Positions 9,816 through 18,898 of a stretch of 64,000 nt of DNA are shown one piece after another (position 1 is the stretch's first letter; each line of letters opens with the position of its first letter). This stretch comes from Oscillospiraceae bacterium (lineage in GTDB: Bacteria > Bacillota > Clostridia > Oscillospirales > Ruminococcaceae), in the NCBI GenBank assembly GCA_017513135.1, contig JAFWDH010000001.1, forward strand, positions 62,001-126,000, read 5' to 3'. A program made the translations under genes and the position numbers. The notes under the pieces were generated by a model. It worked only from the letters and a program-made list of their open reading frames with translations, had not been told where the DNA came from and searched no databases.

Positions 9816-9845
9816 AAAGCCCTCAGGCTGATGCCTGAGGGCTTT
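9816..9845. terminator. Bidirectional intrinsic terminator
   Basis: Thirteen-bp perfect stem (AAAGCCCTCAGGC and its complement) around the loop TGAT, with A/T runs at both ends. It lies between the hydrolase gene and the convergent surface-protein gene. Confidence 0.9.
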
Positions 9846-9879
9846 GATTATGTTTTCTGAAGAGGATCAATTGTGAAGA

Positions 9880-12768
9880 TTATTTCTCGTCCTGTTTCCT
9901 CTTGAGGTAGAAGATGACTGCTATGAGAGCCATTGAACTGACCATCATTCCTGCCCAGAACCACTGATTGGTAGCATCATCGGTCTTGGGAGGTTCTTCT
10001 ACCTTATGTGTGTTGGTGATTATGAATCCGTAATCAGGCTTAAAGATGATCTCGGGCTCCTCGTAGTCTTCGACCTCTTCTTCTTCTACTGAATACTCGA
10101 GTTTCTCACCGTTGAGGAAGACGGGCATACCGAGTAGTGTGATTTCCCATCCACTCTCTTCATCAAGCACAGCCATTCCAATGGGTTCGTCATTAGCCAG
10201 TACTGTTACAAATATTTCTTCCGGACGCACTCCGTCCTTGTCATCCTCATCATTCCAGACCTTTTTTATGCTGAGGTCGAATGTCTGAGTGTTGGTGATC
10301 GTGAATCCGTTTGCAGCAGTGCCGCTGACATCAGACCTGTATGTCTTAACGTCGATTCCAGATTCGCTTACATCGTACATGATCTCCTCGCCGTTGCTGT
10401 ATTTGGGCATTCCTTCAAAGGTTGCTTTCCAGCCGGTCTTCTCAGAAAGCTCAACTGATTCAACGGGTTCTTCGTCAGCAAGAAGATCAACCTTGATGGA
10501 TGCCGGGCGCAGAGAAGGATCTTCATCATACCAGATTTTTTCGATCTTGATATCGATAGTCTCAGGCGTATGAGTGTTGGTGATCACGAAGCCTTCTGTA
10601 GCAGTACCTGAAAGTTCAGAAGTATAGTCTTCAACAGTCACTTCTTTTACTGAATAAGTAATGGGAACTATTTCGACCGGATTGTCATTTTCATCGAAGA
10701 CTGCGGTAGCATCGTATAAACCTTTAAAAGTGTACTTCCAGCTCTTCTCATTGAGTACAACTTTATCGACTACTTCTTCTTCCTCATCATCGAAAACTTC
10801 GACGAGTTCAACTGTAATCTCTGTGTACCTCTTGCCGTCCTGATTGTTATTGTCAGACCAAACCTTCTCTACATCAATATCTATCAGCTTGATGTATGCA
10901 ACCTTAGGCTTTTCGAAGGTGAAGGTTCCATCTCTCTTGCCATCAGTGGACTTGTAGACGAGTTTTGCCGATTCGTTTGTATCATAAATCTTCGAAGTCT
11001 TTGCGCTTCCTTCTGTAAGAAGCAGGTCGTAAGAGAGCGTGACCGGCTTGAGATTCTCGATGGGGACATTTATGGTCCAAGTGATCGTCTTAGATTCTGC
11101 ATCGTAAGTTACAGTATAATTACCATCATCAAACGACCATATACCATCAGCGAAGGTTGCGGTAAGATCTTCTCCGTTATAAGTCATACGGAATCCTTCC
11201 GCTTTATCAGGATTCTTAAGATCAAAGTTATCCTTAATAACATCGGTTACAACTCCGCGGTCTATTGTGTAACGAATTGAGTTGTCGATTCCCTCAAAGA
11301 GAGCCTGAATATCGGTTGAACTTTGAATGGTAGAACCGTATCTGCTGTTTCTGCGGAGCCACTCATTAAACGGGTGACGTAACTCAAGGCCACCGCCTTC
11401 AGATCCTTGATCATAAGTGATAACAGCGCAGTTATACTTTGTGTTAACCTCTTTCCAGAGTTTAGCGGCCATGTATATGCCTTTCTGGAGAGGATCGACA
11501 TGATACATATAGTAGTTTGGATTGTGATTCTCTATATCAAAAGTATAAGTTCCGTCACCGTTATCAATTACAAGATAAGGATTCGCTTCGAGATACTTAA
11601 CCCCAGTCCAAGTGTCATTGGGTGTAAATTCATACCAATACTGAAAGTCACCGCTGAATAGAGAAGATCCATTAGTCACTGTGTGTTTTACAACACTGCC
11701 ATCAGGTGTACCTTTACCATCTGCATAAGCGCAATAAACATCCCATTCACTCACACCTGTCATCTCTGACACACCAGGCATTTCCGACTCTGTCACGGTA
11801 AGCATTTTGTCAATGACTTTATATTCTTCGCCAGAAGGATAAGATGAAGGTTTGAACACGAAGATGTTACTTTTTCCTGTCGGATCCAGTACATCGACAG
11901 GATAGTCATACTTATCATACCCTATGAGCTGGTTAATCGTAGGTTTACCGTTGTTCTGCATATTGTATTTGTTGGAACGATACCATTGAGCATACATAGT
12001 GGTAGGCTCATTGTTTTCATCATTCCAGATGTAAGTTTTACCATCAGTCATCAGAACCATATACTTTTGACTGTTGTCAAGTTCAGTATCAGCATCCAAC
12101 CATTCATCGGCAATGTCTATGCCACCATGGGTGTTACTTCCGCTTCCGAAATCGGCTTTGATTGCATTGTCGATAGACTTGTTATATGCATCAATCTGAG
12201 TTTGGGTTAATTGTAAATCTTCAACAACATAGGAATCATTAAAATCTGGTAAACCAAGTTGAAGTCTGAAATACTCTCTAAAGTTGATGGCGTTTTTAAT
12301 GTATTCCTCTGTATCCTCGTTATACACAGTCAACTCAGAATACTTACCATCAGACATATACTTTACTGCATCGTAAGCACGCCCACGGAAAATAATAACT
12401 CCGATTTTCAGTGTGACAGTCGGATTATTCTCTAGAATACTGTTGAAGAGTGTGTTGACGCTCTCCATGAAAACTTTACAGTTTTGAGCAGAAGATGAGC
12501 TATCCATAGTAAACACGATGTCTATCTCATTCTTGTACTCAGCTGAAGGGAGTGAGAGTGTGACTGTAGTCTCTCTATCTTCACCTATAAGAAGATTAGG
12601 GCTAGCTTTTTTTGACCCGGAAACATCAAAAGACTCTGTAGGAGTATCAGAGCCTCCTTCATTTGTAGGACCATCGTCTGCTGCAAACACGCCTAGCCCC
12701 ATATTCGGGATCAGCACGAGCAATGCAAGCACTAAGACGAGGACCTTTGTTAACAAATTGTGCCTCAT
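9880..12768 (-). CDS. Wall-anchored VWA and Cna-B repeat surface protein (adhesin/pilin-like)
   Basis: Protein of 962 residues, exported and probably linked to the cell wall. The signal peptide is residues 1-30 (A-A-D-D after the cleavage site). A von Willebrand A domain begins near 80 with the MIDAS motif D89-S-S-S-S. Three Cna-B domains follow at about 650-945. Each opens with [EK]-K-[VI]-W-x-D and ends with I-T-N-T, supplying the Lys and Asn for isopeptide bonds. The C-terminus is P-P-K-T-D-D-A, a hydrophobic helix and K-R-K, so the sorting motif departs from LPXTG. I chose the ATG at 12768 because AGAGG lies 9 nt upstream and the signal peptide starts there. The N-terminal half is visibly more AT-rich than the neighbours. 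No sortase gene is adjacent. Confidence 0.9.
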   Translation of the reverse strand: MRHNLLTKVLVLVLALLVLIPNMGLGVFAADDGPTNEGGSDTPTESFDVSGSKKASPNLLIGEDRETTVTLSLPSAEYKNEIDIVFTMDSSSSAQNCKVFMESVNTLFNSILENNPTVTLKIGVIIFRGRAYDAVKYMSDGKYSELTVYNEDTEEYIKNAINFREYFRLQLGLPDFNDSYVVEDLQLTQTQIDAYNKSIDNAIKADFGSGSNTHGGIDIADEWLDADTELDNSQKYMVLMTDGKTYIWNDENNEPTTMYAQWYRSNKYNMQNNGKPTINQLIGYDKYDYPVDVLDPTGKSNIFVFKPSSYPSGEEYKVIDKMLTVTESEMPGVSEMTGVSEWDVYCAYADGKGTPDGSVVKHTVTNGSSLFSGDFQYWYEFTPNDTWTGVKYLEANPYLVIDNGDGTYTFDIENHNPNYYMYHVDPLQKGIYMAAKLWKEVNTKYNCAVITYDQGSEGGGLELRHPFNEWLRRNSRYGSTIQSSTDIQALFEGIDNSIRYTIDRGVVTDVIKDNFDLKNPDKAEGFRMTYNGEDLTATFADGIWSFDDGNYTVTYDAESKTITWTINVPIENLKPVTLSYDLLLTEGSAKTSKIYDTNESAKLVYKSTDGKRDGTFTFEKPKVAYIKLIDIDVEKVWSDNNNQDGKRYTEITVELVEVFDDEEEEVVDKVVLNEKSWKYTFKGLYDATAVFDENDNPVEIVPITYSVKEVTVEDYTSELSGTATEGFVITNTHTPETIDIKIEKIWYDEDPSLRPASIKVDLLADEEPVESVELSEKTGWKATFEGMPKYSNGEEIMYDVSESGIDVKTYRSDVSGTAANGFTITNTQTFDLSIKKVWNDEDDKDGVRPEEIFVTVLANDEPIGMAVLDEESGWEITLLGMPVFLNGEKLEYSVEEEEVEDYEEPEIIFKPDYGFIITNTHKVEEPPKTDDATNQWFWAGMMVSSMALIAVIFYLKRKQDEK

Positions 12769-12825
12769 TTTTTCATACCTCTGCATAATACCGACAATTA
12801 TAATCATCAGTTTACTGTACCTTGC

Positions 12826-12854
12826 ATTATAGCAACAATACAAAGACACTTCAA
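12826..12854 (-). promoter_or_regulatory. SigA-type promoter of the surface-protein gene
   Basis: On the minus strand TTGAAG (12854-12849), a 17-nt spacer and TATAAT (12831-12826) lie about 60 nt before the chosen start codon. Spacing and boxes are near consensus. Confidence 0.75.
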
Positions 12855-13215
12855 TTATATAAATATATAAATAAATGCCGTATTCTTGGGCGTTTTTTCA
12901 CATCTTCAGTATAAAGAAAACATACTGCATAAAGTGTGTATAAGCACAGTAAAAAGGAATTGATAATTTTAATTGAAACGAAAAGAAAATGAACGTCTAC
13001 AGATAATATCTCCGGATGTTCGCCGTGTTTTTTAGTGAATTTGCTTGTTTGACAATGCTTATGTTTTACCGTTCTGAATCAGTTCTCCCACGATTTCAGT
13101 ATTACAGGCAATCAATCGCAAAAAAAAACTCAGAAAAGAACGGAATGGAATTAATCAGATGTACGCGGGCTATTGCTGCAGAAGATCAAATGTCATTTTT
13201 TCGGCATAAGCGCAA
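12855..13215. other. AT-rich intergenic region without a recognised gene
   Basis: About 360 nt between the surface-protein promoter and the end of the pentapeptide-repeat gene. It holds A/T-rich DNA with short A-runs. I see no coding region with a ribosome site, no clear terminator and no RNA gene. Confidence 0.5.
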
Positions 13216-13797
13216 CTATTCAACTACTATCTGCAGACCTGAAAGCAGATCCAGTACTTCAGGAGAAGAGAATTTAGCGCCTTTGAGCTTATTGTTGAAG
13301 ATGTCTATAACATACCCGTCCGACTTCCTGAAATCAGCTCCTCTGAGGTCTGAGTTGGAGAATGATGTTCCGGAAAGATCGCAGTCGCGGAACGAAGCGT
13401 CGTTCAGGACACATTCGGAGAATTCGCACTGGGAGAACCTGTTGCTGCTGAAGTCATAGCCCGGGAACGACATCTCGTGGAACAGGCTGTTCCTGATCTT
13501 GCAATCCTGTAGCGAATTCACCGGGGTGCGGATGTATTCATCGTTCACGAAGCTCATGAAACTGACGGCCAGCAACATACAGTTCCTGAAGTCGCAGAAT
13601 CGCATGTCGGTGTTTTTGGGTAAGGGAGAGACGAACGAGCAGGATGTGAAGCTGCATCCGTGAAACCTGCAGCGCTCAAAGGTACAGGCATCGAACATAC
13701 AGTGGTGGAACGAACAGTTGTCGAACGACATCTCTGACATGACATCGCCCGCACCGTATCTGAGATCTCTGAATTCTATGTCTGAAAATGACGGCAT
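13216..13797 (-). CDS. Pentapeptide-repeat protein
   Basis: Protein of 193 residues made largely of pentapeptide repeats of the form [C/S/A]-x-F-x-x (for example C-S-F-H-H, C-M-F-D-A, C-T-F-E-R), in two blocks split by a less regular stretch at about 65-95. Such repeats fold into a right-handed quadrilateral beta helix. Many of the central F positions are followed by Cys. Known members include DNA-gyrase-protecting Qnr/MfpA proteins, but most have no known role and the repeat alone does not show one. It has no export signal and stands alone. Confidence 0.85.
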   Translation of the reverse strand: MPSFSDIEFRDLRYGAGDVMSEMSFDNCSFHHCMFDACTFERCRFHGCSFTSCSFVSPLPKNTDMRFCDFRNCMLLAVSFMSFVNDEYIRTPVNSLQDCKIRNSLFHEMSFPGYDFSSNRFSQCEFSECVLNDASFRDCDLSGTSFSNSDLRGADFRKSDGYVIDIFNNKLKGAKFSSPEVLDLLSGLQIVVE

Positions 13798-14022
13798 ACC
13801 TGACTCCTTTATGAAAAATGAACCGCTCCCGGTTAATCATCAGATGTCATAATTGATATCTGACTCATCAGGACGGTGAAACAGCGGATTTCACTCAGAA
13901 TATAAGCAATACTTTCAGTATCTTCAAGAGGAGGGTTTGCTGATAATGGAGGATACACGGACTGCGATCATATCAAGTTAACGTATGCAGCACGGCTGTT
14001 TAGGCATGGAATACGGCGCGGT

Positions 14023-14050
14023 TTGCAACTGCCGGATAATCGGGTATTAT
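14023..14050 (+). promoter_or_regulatory. Probable SigA promoter for the alcohol dehydrogenase gene
   Basis: TTGCAA (14023-14028), a 16-nt spacer and TATTAT (14045-14050), 38 nt before the start codon at 14089. Confidence 0.55.
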
Positions 14051-14088
14051 AAAATCAGTGTCGAATAATAAACGAAAGGAGCATTGTC

Positions 14089-15261
14089 ATGTCAAACTTC
14101 AGATGGAGCAACCCCGTTACCGTCTACTTCGGAGCGGAACAGTTCGGAGAGCTCGGCAAGGTGGTCGCAAGCTATGGAAAGAAATGTCTGTTTACATACG
14201 GCGGAGGCAGCATCAAGAAGACCGGGCTCTATGATACGGTCATGAATGCTCTCAGCGCGGAGGGAGTCACGGTATTTGAGAAGGGCGGCGTGCAGCCCAA
14301 CCCCAAGATCTCGCATATCCGCGAGGCAGTCGCCATGTGCAAGGAGAACGACGTAGATGTTCTTCTCGCCGTAGGTGGAGGCAGCACGATAGACGCTACC
14401 AAGTGCATCGCCGCAGGTGCCTGCGTTGACTTCGATCCCTGGGAGTTCATCGAGAAGCATATCGTTCCCGAGAAAGCACTCCCTATCGTAGTGGTCTTGA
14501 CAGCAGCTGCGACCGGAAGCGAGATGAACTCCGGCGGAGTCATCAGCAATGAGTTCACCAATGACAAGGCCAGCGTCCGCGGACCTGTCCTTTATCCCAA
14601 GGCGTCCTTCCTCAACCCGGAACTCACTTTCACGGTGCCCAAGGGACAGACGGCAGCCGGATCCTTCGATATAATGTGTCATATCCTGGAGGGATGGTTC
14701 ACCACAAAGCCGCCAATGGATATGCTCGATGAGATCCAGAAGGTCGTCATCAGGACAGTCATCAAGTACGCTCCGGTAGCTATGGAGAAGCCCGATGACC
14801 TGGAGGCCAGGGAGAACCTCATGTGGGCGTCCTCCTGGGCGATGAACGGGTTCATGAGCTCCGGATTCGGGGGCGGCGGACCTTCCAACCACCCGATGGA
14901 GCATCAGCTGTCCGCATACTATGACATCACTCACGGTGTGGGGCTCGCGATACTGTTCCCGCGCTGGCTGAGATACTGCCTGAATGACGAGACGCTGTTC
15001 AGATATGTCACTTACGGCGTGGACATCTGGGGAATAGACCCCGATCAGGATCCTTACGACATTGCCAATCAGTCCATTGAGAAGACGGAGGAGTTCTGCT
15101 TTAGGACCCTCGGAATACCCTCGACCCTGACTGAGCTTGGAATCGGAGATGAGAACTTCAAGGTGATGGCAGAAAAGGCGTGCGGAGCCAGAGGAGCCAT
15201 CCAGGGCTTCATAAGGCTGGAGCCCAAGGACGTGGAAGCGATCTACAGGATGTGCCTGTAA
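14089..15261 (+). CDS. Iron-containing alcohol dehydrogenase (butanol dehydrogenase/YqhD type)
   Basis: Cytosolic enzyme of 390 residues that reduces aldehydes to alcohols, probably with NADPH. The nucleotide-binding stretch A-V-G-G-G-S-T-I-D lies near residue 100. The metal ligands line up as Asp194, His198, His268 and His282, with the same 4- and 14-residue spacing as known YqhD/BdhA enzymes. AAAGGAG lies before the ATG. It is a single-gene unit with its own promoter and a hairpin after it. The physiological aldehyde is unknown; butyraldehyde and acetaldehyde are both possible. Confidence 0.92.
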   Translation: MSNFRWSNPVTVYFGAEQFGELGKVVASYGKKCLFTYGGGSIKKTGLYDTVMNALSAEGVTVFEKGGVQPNPKISHIREAVAMCKENDVDVLLAVGGGSTIDATKCIAAGACVDFDPWEFIEKHIVPEKALPIVVVLTAAATGSEMNSGGVISNEFTNDKASVRGPVLYPKASFLNPELTFTVPKGQTAAGSFDIMCHILEGWFTTKPPMDMLDEIQKVVIRTVIKYAPVAMEKPDDLEARENLMWASSWAMNGFMSSGFGGGGPSNHPMEHQLSAYYDITHGVGLAILFPRWLRYCLNDETLFRYVTYGVDIWGIDPDQDPYDIANQSIEKTEEFCFRTLGIPSTLTELGIGDENFKVMAEKACGARGAIQGFIRLEPKDVEAIYRMCL

Positions 15262-15352
15262 ATTTTGGAAGCGGCAGGAAAGCCTTTACTTTACGCTGAA
15301 GCGCCTGAAGCGGGAATCAAGAGGCAAACGCTTCGGAAATAAAACAAAAGCT

Positions 15353-15376
15353 ATGCCCCGGTCTGGACCGGGGCAT
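15353..15376. terminator. Terminator hairpin between convergent genes
   Basis: Ten-bp perfect stem (ATGCCCCGGT and complement) with loop CTGG. On the minus strand it is followed by a T-rich tract, so it terminates the esterase transcript well. On the plus strand the U-tract is poor. Confidence 0.7.
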
Positions 15377-15447
15377 ATGTCATATCATGGCGCGATACAT
15401 CGCGAGATCCGGAATATGCATAATCCCGGATCCTGATTGCGGTTGTT

Positions 15448-16824
15448 TCACTCGATTATCTGCCAGCGGGCTGAATTGGGATCGGGGTTCGGATCGAACT
15501 CTGCTTCGCCGCGCGCTATGTCCTCGTTGCCGAACACAAGAGTGAAATCGTTCTCCTTCGTAAAGGGTTCCCAGACGGGGAGACCCTCTCCGTTCGGATC
15601 GCCGTTCTTGCAGAAGTTTGTCCAGTAGGTGATCATAGTGTCGGAGAGTTTATAGTCGTATTCGGTGAAAGGTCTCCAGCACCTGTCAAGAGTACCCTGG
15701 ATGTACCAGAGGTCGCTGGAGTGCCAGGATCCGGAGTCGTCGCCGGGCAGCGCACGGGAGAAGAAGTACAGATATCCGGGTTTCCTTCCGTTGGCCTCAT
15801 GCTTCGTCAGAAGTTCGCGCATGCCGGAGTTGAGGGACGGGGGCATCCAAGGCATTGGGAAACCGCCTGCCATATCGTCCCTGGTGGAGCCCATCATGAA
15901 CTGCACGTCGTTGTATTCGTTCCTGTCCACGTATTCGTCATATGTCTCTGTCAGGGCATAACCGTCGATGAACGGCCCGAAAGCCAGCGGGAGCCTGATG
16001 TTGCCGAGATCAGGTCTGAAGGTCTTCTGGAGATCCATGAGCTGTTCCGCGGTAAGGCTCTTCATCTCGAGAGGCGAACTGCATCCGCAGTGCTCCACGA
16101 ACTGTTTTCCGACGCTGTACGCCAGGTCTCTGTCATGGAATCCGCCCAGTCCGCTGTGGATGACAGCCTTGTTGATGAGGCCTTTCATGAGAGGCGAGCA
16201 GACAAGCGCGATGACCGAACCGGCTCCTGCCGACTGTCCGAATGCCATCACGTTATCCGGGTCTCCGCCGAAAGCGGCGATGTTGTCATGGACCCACTTC
16301 ATGGCTGCGATCTGGTCCAGCAGTCCGAAGTTACCTGAAGTGCCGTGCTCGTCGTCCAGGTCTTCATGAGCCAGGTATCCGAATACGGAGAGCCTGTAGT
16401 TGATGGAGACATAGACAACTCCCTTGGAGGCAAAGGCTTCGCCGTCGAACTCTCTCTCATGGGCGAAACCGGATGTGAATCCTCCCCCGAAGACCCATAC
16501 TGCTACGGGGAGCTTTTCGTCGGTGCTCTTTGCGGGCGTCCAGACATTGAGATACAGGCAGTCCTCGCTGGGCGTGAAAGGCTCATTCTGCCACTCGCGG
16601 TCGTAGAAGGATCCCTTCCTGTGAACGCCCTGCATGGGCGGCGCGTTAAAGGTATCAGCCTTTCTCACTCCCTCCCAGGGCTCAACAGGCTGAGGCGCTT
16701 TCCAGCGCAGTTCGCCTACAGGCGGCGCCGCGAAAGGAATGCCTTTGAATACGGTGATGTCTTTTCCGGGTATCTCAACTCCGGAAACCGCTCCTGCATT
16801 GGTCTTTGCTGTGATGATTGCCAT
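15448..16824 (-). CDS. Type-B carboxylesterase (para-nitrobenzyl esterase family)
   Basis: Serine hydrolase of 458 residues. The oxyanion-hole segment W-V-F-G-G-G-F-T-S-G and the nucleophile elbow F-G-Q-S-A-G-A-G are plain, and the catalytic His fits H-S-S-D-L-W-Y near residue 388. Family members hydrolyse carboxylic esters. The start is the ATG at 16824, with AAGGAGG 9 nt upstream; the upstream ATG at 16947 would add 41 residues of low-quality sequence. No signal peptide is present, so it is likely cytosolic. Confidence 0.92.
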   Translation of the reverse strand: MAIITAKTNAGAVSGVEIPGKDITVFKGIPFAAPPVGELRWKAPQPVEPWEGVRKADTFNAPPMQGVHRKGSFYDREWQNEPFTPSEDCLYLNVWTPAKSTDEKLPVAVWVFGGGFTSGFAHEREFDGEAFASKGVVYVSINYRLSVFGYLAHEDLDDEHGTSGNFGLLDQIAAMKWVHDNIAAFGGDPDNVMAFGQSAGAGSVIALVCSPLMKGLINKAVIHSGLGGFHDRDLAYSVGKQFVEHCGCSSPLEMKSLTAEQLMDLQKTFRPDLGNIRLPLAFGPFIDGYALTETYDEYVDRNEYNDVQFMMGSTRDDMAGGFPMPWMPPSLNSGMRELLTKHEANGRKPGYLYFFSRALPGDDSGSWHSSDLWYIQGTLDRCWRPFTEYDYKLSDTMITYWTNFCKNGDPNGEGLPVWEPFTKENDFTLVFGNEDIARGEAEFDPNPDPNSARWQIIE

Positions 16825-17024
16825 TGCACTTTTCCTCCTTGCAATGCTTTCAGAACAGTGTGGTCGTGTACTGTAAACAGGACAAAGCATCTCGGATGCT
16901 TTCTTTTTTCTACGGATATAGTAGCTAAAACAGGGTGAGCTTCGCAAGGATGTATCAGATGATCAGGACAGCGGAGGACCACGGCATGCGCAAAAACGTC
17001 ATGACAGAAGATCATAACATCAGA

Positions 17025-17063
17025 AAAAGGCCTCAGCCATGTTTAGCGTGGCTGAGGCCTTTT
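17025..17063. terminator. Bidirectional intrinsic terminator
   Basis: Fifteen-bp perfect stem (AAAAGGCCTCAGCCA and complement) with a 9-nt loop and A/T tracts on both sides. It ends the minus-strand btuFCD transcript. Confidence 0.9.
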
Positions 17064-17075
17064 ATCTGTTCTGTC

Positions 17076-17840
17076 TTAATCTGTCCAGTGGGAGTAGAGC
17101 TTGTTCATCCACTGACGTATATCGAGGCGGTATGTGCCGCTTATCATGCTGTCGGAGAAGACTGTGTCCATGTCTCCGTATGCGGCGGCCGAACCGCGGT
17201 CAAGGAGCAGCGCCTTGTTACCGTAGGCGTTGGCCAGCCCCAGGTCATGGACGACCGAGAGGATGGCTCTGTCCTTCTGCGAGACCCACTCCTTCAGAAG
17301 ATCGAAGACCTCCTTCTGGTATACGAGGTCCAGGTTGTTGGTGGGCTCGTCCAGCATCAGGACGCTGGGATCCTGGGCAAACAGCTGCGCGATGAAGGCT
17401 CTCTGGAGCTCACCTCCAGAGAGGGTGAGCAGCGAACGGTCCGCCATATCGGCGAGACCTACGTTATGTATGGCTTCCTCTACCACGCGTTCATCGTCAT
17501 CGTCCCTGCCGCCCATGAGTCCCTTTCTGTAGGGATATCGGCCGAGACCGACCAGCTCCCTGACAGAGAACGAGTAGCCCACGCTGTGACTCTGAGACAG
17601 CGTGCCGACGCGTCTTGCTATGTCGCGCGGCTTCATCTGGACGCTGCTCACGCCGCGGAACAGGACTTCGCCCCTGTGCGGGGCATTTCCGCCCACCGCG
17701 CTGATGAGGGTGGATTTTCCGGCTCCGTTCGGCCCTATGACCATGAGCCATTCACCCTGCTCCAGTTCCAGCGAGATGTCGTTCAGCACAGTGAGATCGC
17801 CGTAACTGACCGTTATGTTCCTCAGTTCAAGAAGGCTCAT
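17076..17840 (-). CDS. btuD: ABC transporter ATP-binding protein, corrinoid/iron uptake type
   Basis: ATPase of 254 residues that powers import. Walker A is G-P-N-G-A-G-K-S-T near residue 37, the signature is L-S-G-G-E-L-Q-R-A near 139, Walker B is V-L-M-L-D-E-P-T-N near 159, and the switch His is in V-V-H-D-L. It is the last gene of a btuF-btuC-btuD operon and overlaps the permease by 4 nt. The cobalamin riboswitch upstream of the operon argues for corrinoid as substrate. Confidence 0.9.
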   Translation of the reverse strand: MSLLELRNITVSYGDLTVLNDISLELEQGEWLMVIGPNGAGKSTLISAVGGNAPHRGEVLFRGVSSVQMKPRDIARRVGTLSQSHSVGYSFSVRELVGLGRYPYRKGLMGGRDDDDERVVEEAIHNVGLADMADRSLLTLSGGELQRAFIAQLFAQDPSVLMLDEPTNNLDLVYQKEVFDLLKEWVSQKDRAILSVVHDLGLANAYGNKALLLDRGSAAAYGDMDTVFSDSMISGTYRLDIRQWMNKLYSHWTD

Positions 17841-18898
17841 CTGTCTGTCCTCCTTGTGCCCGCGAAGATGAACACGAACAGCACTGCGCCGATCAGGGAC
17901 GTCACTGCTCCGATGGGAAGCTCCCTAGGCCTGAGTATCACTCTGGACACGAGGTCCATGATCATGAGGAACACGGCTCCGGAGAACAGCGTCGCGGGAA
18001 GCAGCCTTTTGTGGTTGGGACCCACTATCATCCTTGTCATGTGAGGCACCACCAGTCCTACGAAGCCGATGGAGCCTCCTATGGATACGCAGGTGCCTAT
18101 CAGGGCGGAGACTGCGATGAGTATCGTGAGTCTTGTCTTTCTGACATCTATGCCGATGCTTCTGGCGTTATCCTCTCCTATAGCGAAGGCGTTCAGCTCC
18201 TCCGATCTGGAGAGTATGACCGCGCCGCATATCACGAGCACAGACAGCAGCATCAGCGCTTCGGTATAGGTGCTGCCCTGCAGCGAGCCCATGGTCCAGA
18301 AGGTTATCGACCTTATCTTTTCCGACGCGAACGTGGTGATGAACATGATGATGCTGGAGATGAACATGGAATAGATCACTCCCAGAAGCACTATGGTGTT
18401 TGTCGAGAGGGAGTAGTCCAGTTTGTACGCCAGGAACAGGATCAGCATGATGGAGCCGAATGCGAACAGCATCGCCATGACTGTCGGACCCGCAAGAGTC
18501 AGGATCGGCATGTTGAGATCGAAGGCGATGGCGATTATCGCTCCGAGTGCCGCTCCGGAGGAGACTCCGAGGGTGGAGCCTTCCGCCAGCGGGTTCTTGA
18601 GAAGACCCTGCATGGAGCATCCGCACAGGGCGAGAGACATGCCGCTGAGAGCTACGCATATGACTCTGGGTACCCTGACGGTCATTATAGAAGGTGCGGT
18701 GGATACCGCGAATTCGTGTTTTGTCCCGAAGATGAAATCCTCGAGATAATGCAAGACGTCCGTCCAGGGCAGTCTTACCGTCCCGACGGACACGCAGAGG
18801 ATAAAAGTTAAAAAGACCGCCGCAATGAATGCCAGATATTCCCATTGCGGCAGTCCGGTTCTTTTTGTTCTGTTTTTCTCTGACTTACGCGGCTTCAT
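17837..18898 (-). CDS. btuC: FecCD/BtuC family ABC permease
   Basis: Integral membrane protein of 353 residues with about ten hydrophobic helices, a dimer partner in type II ABC importers for B12, siderophores or haem. It shows the family motif S-G-x-x-L-A-L-C-G-C-S-M-Q-G near residue 80 and the ATPase-contact region A-x-x-I-G-I-D near 232. A basic N-terminus precedes the first helix. It overlaps its substrate-binding partner by 14 nt. Cobalamin specificity is inferred from the riboswitch. Confidence 0.9.
   Translation of the reverse strand: MKPRKSEKNRTKRTGLPQWEYLAFIAAVFLTFILCVSVGTVRLPWTDVLHYLEDFIFGTKHEFAVSTAPSIMTVRVPRVICVALSGMSLALCGCSMQGLLKNPLAEGSTLGVSSGAALGAIIAIAFDLNMPILTLAGPTVMAMLFAFGSIMLILFLAYKLDYSLSTNTIVLLGVIYSMFISSIIMFITTFASEKIRSITFWTMGSLQGSTYTEALMLLSVLVICGAVILSRSEELNAFAIGEDNARSIGIDVRKTRLTILIAVSALIGTCVSIGGSIGFVGLVVPHMTRMIVGPNHKRLLPATLFSGAVFLMIMDLVSRVILRPRELPIGAVTSLIGAVLFVFIFAGTRRTDR

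Noticed and set aside
13016-13459. 147-codon plus-strand frame overlapping the end of the pentapeptide-repeat gene
   Set aside because: Half of it is antisense to the repeats and the rest is low-complexity AT-rich DNA; no ribosome site.
16935-18044. 369-codon plus-strand frame across the terminator and the btuD gene
   Set aside because: It reads through an intrinsic terminator and is antisense to an ABC ATPase with intact Walker motifs.
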